From a virus, in IMG/VR virus record IMGVR_UViG_3300047564_002776, positions 1 through 26,868 of that record: DNA of 26,868 nucleotides; one strand, 5' to 3'. Positions 21,951-26,868 of this stretch are shown here, piece after piece (positions within the stretch are counted from its first letter, which is position 1; the number at the start of each line of letters is the position of its first letter). The notes beneath the pieces are model-generated. The model made no database searches. It was not told the origin of the DNA and saw only the letters and a program-made list of their open reading frames with translations. Position numbers and translations under genes: made by a program.

Positions 21951-23474
21951 ATGGGCGGAAAAACCACAATCCAACAGGCTCCACTGCCTCCTGCGCCTGA
22001 TTACAGCAAGATCACCAAAGAATCACTTCTTGCCCAAATCAACCTTGCTCCTCAGCTTTTTGCTGCTGAAGCAAGTCCATTATACGGTCAAGCCGCTTAC
22101 GCAAATCTTCAGAATCAGGTTAATGAGATTCTTGCGTCTGGTCAGATGCAACAGTTGGCTCAGTATTATCCTGAGATTGCCAACATTGAGGCAGATTATT
22201 TGCAAAGAACTCGAGCAAACGAAATTGCTCAACTTGAGTCTCCTGAGGTTGGTCTTGCTGCTACTCAGCAGGCATTCAACCAGTTGACTCCTGGGTACGC
22301 TGAAGCCGCTCAAAACATGGGTGAGTTTGCAGCTCAACAAACGGCTGCTGCCGCCCAACAACCCGGTTACACAGCCTATGAGCAACAGGTTGCTGGTCCA
22401 ACTGCTGGACAGTTTTTAGGCCAGATTGGCGGGCCATCTGCGGATCTGACGCTTGGTGGAATGCAGGCATATCGCCCCGGACAAGCCCTTGCAGGTTTGG
22501 CTGGCCCTCAACTGCAATCCGGCCTTGGAACAATTGATCAAGGACTTGTTCAGTCTTACATCAACCAGATGCCTGGAGTTCAGGATTTGGCGCAGCAATT
22601 AACTGACCAAGCATCTGAGGAGTTAGCTGCTGGCCGCGAATTGACGCCTGAAGAGATCCGGCAAGCCACTCAGTCTGCTCGTGAAGCTTATGCTGCTCGT
22701 GGAACAGCTCTTGGCCCGCAGGCTGTAGGTGCAGAGATTCTTGCTCGTGCTGAACTTGGAGATCAACGGTTGCGTGAACGTCAGGCAATGGCGGCACAAG
22801 CTGCCAATTTGTCTGCTCAGTTGTATACGCCAGCATTGCAGCAAGCGTTACAACGCCAAATGGGAGCAGAACAATATGGCTTGGGGGCGCAACAACAAGC
22901 GTTTACTCAGGGAATTGGTCAAGAAGAATTGGGGCGCGCTGCTCAAGCTCAAGAGTTTCAACAACGCACAGGTTTACAGGAGTTGGGACTTGGGTTGCAG
23001 TCTCAGGCTTATCAGCAAGCTTTGGGCCGAGAAAACTTGTCTTCTCAAACTCAAAACCAAGCATTCCAACAGGCATTGCAACGCACCCAACAAGAGTTGG
23101 CTGGACAACAAGCTTTGCAAGGACTACAGGCTGGACGGGCACAAATGGGAGCTGCTGCCATGGGTGCGCTTCAGCAGGTGCAAGCTCCAATTCTGCAAGC
23201 ATTCTATCGTCAACCCATCTTGTCTGGAACGGTTCCGCAACAGCAACAGTTTGCTCTAGCAGGACAACAGTTGGCTGGGCCTGCTCTGTTCAACCCTGAA
23301 AGCAGCATGGCATTCCAAGCTGCCTACACACCTTATCAGGCTCAAGTGGCACAAAACATTGGAGCCATGCAAGCAAATGCCGCCGCAAGTGCCGGTAAAT
23401 CTGGAATGATTGGAGCTTTGGGTGGAGGAGCGTTAGCTGCTGGAGGGATGATCGGTGGCGCAATGATCTTGTGA
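21951..23474 (+). CDS. Internal virion (ejection) protein candidate, Ala/Gln-rich
   Basis: The 507-aa protein is rich in Ala, Gln and Gly, and largely helical, with a long region of near-heptad Gln/Ala/Leu repeats (about 255-410, for example AEQYGLGAQQQAFTQGIGQE) and a C-terminal hydrophobic glycine-zipper segment (GALGGGALAAGGMIGGAMIL, 488-507) able to insert in a membrane. Such proteins are packed inside podovirus heads or tails and ejected ahead of the DNA. The start follows TTTAATT. The next gene starts one base inside its stop (TGATG). Confidence 0.7.
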   Translation: MGGKTTIQQAPLPPAPDYSKITKESLLAQINLAPQLFAAEASPLYGQAAYANLQNQVNEILASGQMQQLAQYYPEIANIEADYLQRTRANEIAQLESPEVGLAATQQAFNQLTPGYAEAAQNMGEFAAQQTAAAAQQPGYTAYEQQVAGPTAGQFLGQIGGPSADLTLGGMQAYRPGQALAGLAGPQLQSGLGTIDQGLVQSYINQMPGVQDLAQQLTDQASEELAAGRELTPEEIRQATQSAREAYAARGTALGPQAVGAEILARAELGDQRLRERQAMAAQAANLSAQLYTPALQQALQRQMGAEQYGLGAQQQAFTQGIGQEELGRAAQAQEFQQRTGLQELGLGLQSQAYQQALGRENLSSQTQNQAFQQALQRTQQELAGQQALQGLQAGRAQMGAAAMGALQQVQAPILQAFYRQPILSGTVPQQQQFALAGQQLAGPALFNPESSMAFQAAYTPYQAQVAQNIGAMQANAAASAGKSGMIGALGGGALAAGGMIGGAMIL

Positions 23475-24313
23475 TGAACATTGACTGCACAATTGATAAG
23501 ATCGACACGGCACTTTCACGCGCCCGCAGACCTGCTGTGTTGTGGAGCGGTGGGAAAGACTCTACTGTGCTGTTGCATCTTTCCAGAAAAGTGATGCCGG
23601 AGATTGAGGTGATCCATTTCAAACTACCTTTCCTGTCGCATAAGTACAAACATCACCATCAGGTTCAGGAAGAACTTAAACTCACCGTACATGACTGGGT
23701 TCCAATGGAAATCAGTCTAATCCACGGAAACAATCGGATTGATGTCTGCGAAACGTACAGTGTTGGAAATAGCTGGATTAAAGTAGCCAGAGGCACTGAA
23801 CCTTACGAACTTGGCAAACCGTTTGTCTGCGGCAAGGAATGGCTGATGCGCCCCAAAGCGGTTGTTCAGACAGACTTTGATGTTTTGTTGTGTGGACACA
23901 AGAGTTCTGACGACGATCCGTTGACCGGAAATGTGCCGCTTCAGATTGACGTCAAGAACTTGGGAACCAACACGACCATGTGGTTTCCATTGCGAGAGTG
24001 GACAGACGAAGATGTGGCTGGATACATCCTGCAAAACGGTGTGCCATACGACACAAACCGTTACGATTCAGATGTTGTCTCAAAGTCAGACAAACACATG
24101 AACACGGATTACGCTCATGCGTGCATGGCGTGTATTGATCGCAGAAACGCTCAGTTTGTCTATTGTCCAAAACTCGATCTGGAGGTAGAGAACATCCATG
24201 AGCGAGTACTGCACGAAGAGCCTCGATTCGATTACTGCGGAATGCGAACTGGACTGCCAAAAGTGCGGAGCGTGTTGCAGTCACAAGGCGAGCTGGCCAA
24301 TTCTCAAGCGTGA
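23474..24313 (+). CDS. PAPS-reductase-fold ATP pyrophosphatase
   Basis: The frame opens at GTG 23471 but I prefer the ATG at 23474. The 279-aa product has the N-type ATP-pyrophosphatase loop LWSGGKDST (23-31), a second motif LLCGHKSSDDDP (138-149), and PLREWTDEDV (172-181), the PAPS-reductase family signature. Members adenylate or pyrophosphate-activate substrates in sulfur chemistry, including PAPS reduction, tRNA thiolation and DNA phosphorothioation (DndC). The classical ECGLH reductase motif is absent, and a CxxC (CMAC, 217-220) with C231 near the C-terminus suggests a metal or Fe-S site. It is embedded among virion genes and shares 116 bases with the YkgJ-like gene after it. Substrate cannot be told. 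Confidence 0.85.
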   Translation: MNIDCTIDKIDTALSRARRPAVLWSGGKDSTVLLHLSRKVMPEIEVIHFKLPFLSHKYKHHHQVQEELKLTVHDWVPMEISLIHGNNRIDVCETYSVGNSWIKVARGTEPYELGKPFVCGKEWLMRPKAVVQTDFDVLLCGHKSSDDDPLTGNVPLQIDVKNLGTNTTMWFPLREWTDEDVAGYILQNGVPYDTNRYDSDVVSKSDKHMNTDYAHACMACIDRRNAQFVYCPKLDLEVENIHERVLHEEPRFDYCGMRTGLPKVRSVLQSQGELANSQA

Positions 24314-24527
24314 CAGATCCGATGCTGTTAATATTCCACCAGAGTTTATCCGGGACGACTTGCCGTTGCTCAAGTGCATCGGAACGCGATGCATTGCTCT
24401 CTCTGGTATTGTGGGACAAAATGTTTCGTGTAAGATCTACCAAGATCGACCGCAAGCCTGCCAGCGGTTTGAGAAAGGCAGTCCACTCTGTTTAGAAGCC
24501 CGATCCAAACTTTATGCAACCTCGTAG
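24198..24527 (+). CDS. YkgJ-family cysteine-cluster protein
   Basis: The 109-aa product has the zinc/iron-chelating YkgJ pattern: CQKCGACC-like core (CxxCGACC, Cys at 20, 23, 26 and 27), then C60, C65, and CKIYQDRPQACQRFEKGSPLC (78-98), the classic C-IY-RP-C-F-G-C spacing. YkgJ-type proteins are small Cys-rich metal-binding proteins with no general biochemical role proven. The gene overlaps the PAPS-reductase gene by 116 bases in another frame and the next gene by 14 bases, so its expression was tightly coupled to the former. Its Cys content (eleven Cys) is far above other genes here. Confidence 0.85.
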   Translation: MSEYCTKSLDSITAECELDCQKCGACCSHKASWPILKRDRSDAVNIPPEFIRDDLPLLKCIGTRCIALSGIVGQNVSCKIYQDRPQACQRFEKGSPLCLEARSKLYATS

Positions 24528-25059
24528 CCCATTCCAAGGTCAGCCTCCCAGCAATATGCAGTTCCCAATGGACGCATACATTCGTGGAGTAACCAACGCT
24601 GCGAACATCCAAGCTGAAGCTCAGGCTAGAATGGGCCAACAGATTGGAGAGGGTTTACAGAAGGCTGGGTCTGCCATTGGAAGTGCATACATGCAAAACT
24701 CTGGAGCAAAAGCTGACTACTCTGCTACTCAGTCCATGCTGAAGTCTCCGACGTACCAGAAATTGCTTGGATTGGACGAAAACTCTGCTGGTGAACTTTC
24801 CAAAACGCTTTCCACTGTCCAAGGTGAAGCTGGATATGGAGCAGCCAACAAGCAATCCGAGTCCTTGCTGAAGTATCTGTTCCAGACCAATCAGGCTACG
24901 CAGGAGATGAACGCTCGCCGGGATCTTGCGAATGCGCAGATTGGCGCTGCAAACTACAGAGCTGGGCTTAAACAAGATGAACAGAATCAAGGTAATACCC
25001 CAACTTTTGACATTGAAGGATTTCGCAACGTCCTGAAAGGAATCACGGGAGGTCAGTAA
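24514..25059 (+). CDS. Internal virion protein candidate (181 aa)
   Basis: The 181-aa product is low in charge, Ala/Gln/Ser-rich and helical (TNAANIQAEAQARMGQQIGE, then GSAIGSAYMQNSGAKADYS and RRDLANAQIGAANYRAGLKQ), with an extended Pro/Gln N-terminus. No motif is recognised. It starts 14 bases inside the YkgJ gene. Composition and position between two internal-protein genes suggest a small ejection or head-interior protein. Confidence 0.65.
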   Translation: MQPRSPFQGQPPSNMQFPMDAYIRGVTNAANIQAEAQARMGQQIGEGLQKAGSAIGSAYMQNSGAKADYSATQSMLKSPTYQKLLGLDENSAGELSKTLSTVQGEAGYGAANKQSESLLKYLFQTNQATQEMNARRDLANAQIGAANYRAGLKQDEQNQGNTPTFDIEGFRNVLKGITGGQ

Positions 25060-25073
25060 CGCAAATTTAAGTT

Positions 25074-26246
25074 ATGGCAGAAGATCAATCAGCTTTTGAT
25101 TACGTCAAAAGGATGTTTGGAGGTGGATTTCCTGCTCCTTCCAAGGCACAGCCTGCACCAGTAAGCCAGGCTCCACTTAGCCCAGATGCGGAACAGCGCG
25201 CTAAGGAAGAAGAAGCAAGAATGGTGGCTGCTGCTGGACTTCCTCCGGCTCCTAGACAGCCAATGGCAAGCCCTAGTGGTCTTGGAATGGTGGCAATTCA
25301 GCCAAATCAGGAAGAGATTTATATTTACCCTGAAGAAGATCAGCGGGGCAAGTTTGATAAGTCCACTTCCAATCGATCAAAAGCAAAAGCAGCGATGGCC
25401 ATTATGTTGGCTGATCCGAAGTATCAACGGCTTCCAGCTCATGTTCGTGATGCTGACAAGGCAGCGTATGAATCTTTGATTGACCTAGAAATACCTGCGG
25501 TCAAGTCGTTTGATGAGGAAAATCCGTCTGCAAAAGAGTTTGCCAAGTCGATCATGAACCCATACCAGAAACGCCAGAGCTTCGTTGAGGCTTTGCGTGG
25601 TCAGGTTTCTCTCATCAACAACACATTTAAAAAGTACGGGGCAGACAGCAACGAGGCTGCAAATGAGCTGGTTCCCAAGCTGATGGGGATGTTAAAGCTG
25701 TACAACTCCGCCTTGGCTGGCACTTCTGACGCTTTGTCTGGAGCTGAAGTTGAACGATTGACGCCGGAGTTAAACCCATACTTGTTCAACCCCAAGAAAG
25801 CATTGCAGGTTGGCGGGAAAGTTGTTGGTTCCGACATCCAGAAGTTCAAGAGCAAGCTAGAGGACTTGCATGACATTCTTCTGAACGAGAGCAACTCTGC
25901 ATTCAACACGATGGCAGCCATGTCTAGCCCGGAATACGCTGCAAAGAGCCTTGGGTTTGAACACAAGCGTCACTTTACAGAGAATGTCGTTCCTCGGTTT
26001 GATAAGAAGATCCCCAAGCGTGTAGCAACTGGGGCTTTGGATTACGCTGGATTCATCAAACAGAGACAAGCTCAGTTTGAGCAAGAGCTTCCACAGGCTG
26101 AGGCTACAAAGACGCAAATCTTGAACTCTTCTTTGCCCCAAGAAGAGAAGTACCGTCTTCTCAATGGGCTAAGAAACACGTTCAACGCTCGAACCGGCAG
26201 GGATCTTGACGTTCCTGAAGAGTTTTTGGCTCCTAGAGGTAAATAG
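25074..26246 (+). CDS. Internal virion protein candidate (390 aa)
   Basis: The ATG at 25074 sits in the context TTAAGTTATG. The 390-aa product has a Pro/Ala/Gln-rich N-terminus (about 20-75, e.g. FPAPSKAQPAPVSQAPLSP), followed by a helical, charged body (for instance YQRLPAHVRDADKAAYESLI and LRGQVSLINNTFKKYGADSN) and a helical C-terminal part (QEEKYRLLNGLRNTFNAR). No enzyme motif is seen. It precedes the partial gene that has a glycine-zipper segment, as in sets of podovirus ejection proteins. Function inferred from context. Confidence 0.6.
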   Translation: MAEDQSAFDYVKRMFGGGFPAPSKAQPAPVSQAPLSPDAEQRAKEEEARMVAAAGLPPAPRQPMASPSGLGMVAIQPNQEEIYIYPEEDQRGKFDKSTSNRSKAKAAMAIMLADPKYQRLPAHVRDADKAAYESLIDLEIPAVKSFDEENPSAKEFAKSIMNPYQKRQSFVEALRGQVSLINNTFKKYGADSNEAANELVPKLMGMLKLYNSALAGTSDALSGAEVERLTPELNPYLFNPKKALQVGGKVVGSDIQKFKSKLEDLHDILLNESNSAFNTMAAMSSPEYAAKSLGFEHKRHFTENVVPRFDKKIPKRVATGALDYAGFIKQRQAQFEQELPQAEATKTQILNSSLPQEEKYRLLNGLRNTFNARTGRDLDVPEEFLAPRGK

Positions 26247-26249
26247 ATT

Positions 26250-26868
26250 ATGGCAAATCCTTACGATCAATTTCTGCCTCCGCGTGATGTTTCTGCTGTT
26301 GCTACGGAAGAAGCCATGCGGCAAGGGGGCGCAGAGCAGCCAGAGGTTGCTTTTACGCCAATTGACGCTGCAACATTTCAACGTCAGCCAACCAAACCTG
26401 AGCCTGTTGCCCTGGATGAGCGTGACTTGAGCCAGAACTTTATCGACGACCTGCGCATAGCAATGTTGCGCTCGTCAGACAAGGACATCAACCCGCATTC
26501 GTTGGGGCGCACACCGCGCCAGGTGTTGACCAATGCTGTGGCACAAGGAGCCATCAGTCCGGGCTTTGAGCCGTCTGAGGACATGGGAGCCTTGAGTGGC
26601 TATTGGCGCAGCTTCAAAACAGAGATGGAGCCAAGTGTGTTGGGTGCAGTTGCAAGGGGCGCTAAGGAGGCTATTGGCCCAACACTTGGAGGATTGGCTG
26701 GCACTCTTGTTGGTGGTGTTGTTGGGCCTGTTGGAGCATTGGCGGGATCTTTTGCTGGCGGAGAACTTGGAGGAGCAGTTCAAGAGGCTATGTTCCCACC
26801 AACGCCTGAGGATGTTGCTCAGGCCATGATGGATTTCAATTTGCCTGAAACCCGGTATGGCCGGATGC
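26250..26868 (+). CDS. Partial internal virion protein, cut by window end
   Basis: The ATG at 26250 (context TAGATTATG) opens a frame that is still open at the window edge: at least 206 codons. The N-terminus (ANPYDQFLPPRDVSAVATEE) is Pro/acidic-rich, then a charged helical region (RDLSQNFIDDLRIAMLRSSD), and about residues 137-172 are a glycine-zipper membrane segment (LGGLAGTLVGGVVGPVGALA and following) as seen in ejection proteins that form a channel in the cell envelope. Large proteins of this kind often carry a lytic transglycosylase or other domains further on, which cannot be seen here. Confidence 0.7.
   Translation, partial: MANPYDQFLPPRDVSAVATEEAMRQGGAEQPEVAFTPIDAATFQRQPTKPEPVALDERDLSQNFIDDLRIAMLRSSDKDINPHSLGRTPRQVLTNAVAQGAISPGFEPSEDMGALSGYWRSFKTEMEPSVLGAVARGAKEAIGPTLGGLAGTLVGGVVGPVGALAGSFAGGELGGAVQEAMFPPTPEDVAQAMMDFNLPETRYGRM

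Overview
The window is part of a tailed double-stranded DNA phage (Caudoviricetes). From position 2090 on, nearly everything lies on the + strand in tightly packed, often overlapping genes: large terminase, portal, scaffold, major capsid protein, connector-like proteins, tail fibres and fibre chaperone, holin, spanin-like lysis genes, M15 endolysin, nozzle-like tail protein, and internal virion (ejection-type) proteins. There is no integrase, tape-measure protein, tail sheath or tail tube gene. Together with a nozzle-like protein and several Ala/Gln/Gly-rich internal-protein candidates, this favours a podovirus-like particle. The host cannot be named. A lipoprotein with a clear lipobox suggests a Gram-negative envelope. 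Genes lack visible Shine-Dalgarno sequences and many starts sit in an A/T-rich TTATG context, which suggests a host lineage with low SD use.

Layout. (1) 1-1105, minus strand: a small early-type cassette with an 89-aa unknown, an ArdA-type antirestriction protein and a 52-aa unknown, closed by a strong hairpin terminator at 35-65. (2) 1106-2089: a strand-switch region with a possible 52-aa membrane protein, simple-sequence and C-tract direct repeats, and otherwise no credible coding. (3) 2090-3047: a 144-aa unknown gene, then a structure-rich 520-base leader ahead of the terminase gene. (4) 3048-9341: terL, portal, a small ORF, scaffold, and a major capsid protein resembling the SU10/DUF5309 group. 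(5) 9342-9572: three tandem copies of a compact structured RNA motif, the most unusual item here. (6) 9573-16217: connector/structural genes, then an adhesion module (repeat fibre, LamG-like lectin, tail-assembly chaperone, glycine-rich fibre). (7) 16210-17791: small basic proteins, holin, nested coiled-coil/lipoprotein pair, second membrane protein, M15 endolysin. (8) 17794-26868: zinc-ribbon protein, nozzle-like protein, third fibre, internal virion proteins, and, set inside them, an overlapping pair encoding a PAPS-reductase-fold ATP pyrophosphatase and a YkgJ-type Cys-cluster protein. The last gene runs off the window.

How the parts fit: packaging motor, capsid, connector, tail and adhesion proteins are in assembly order. 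The lysis genes sit between two fibre groups. ArdA and possibly the PAPS-reductase/YkgJ pair would act against host defence or on nucleic-acid/sulfur chemistry; the latter is inference. Functions are read from motifs by eye; no database search was run.
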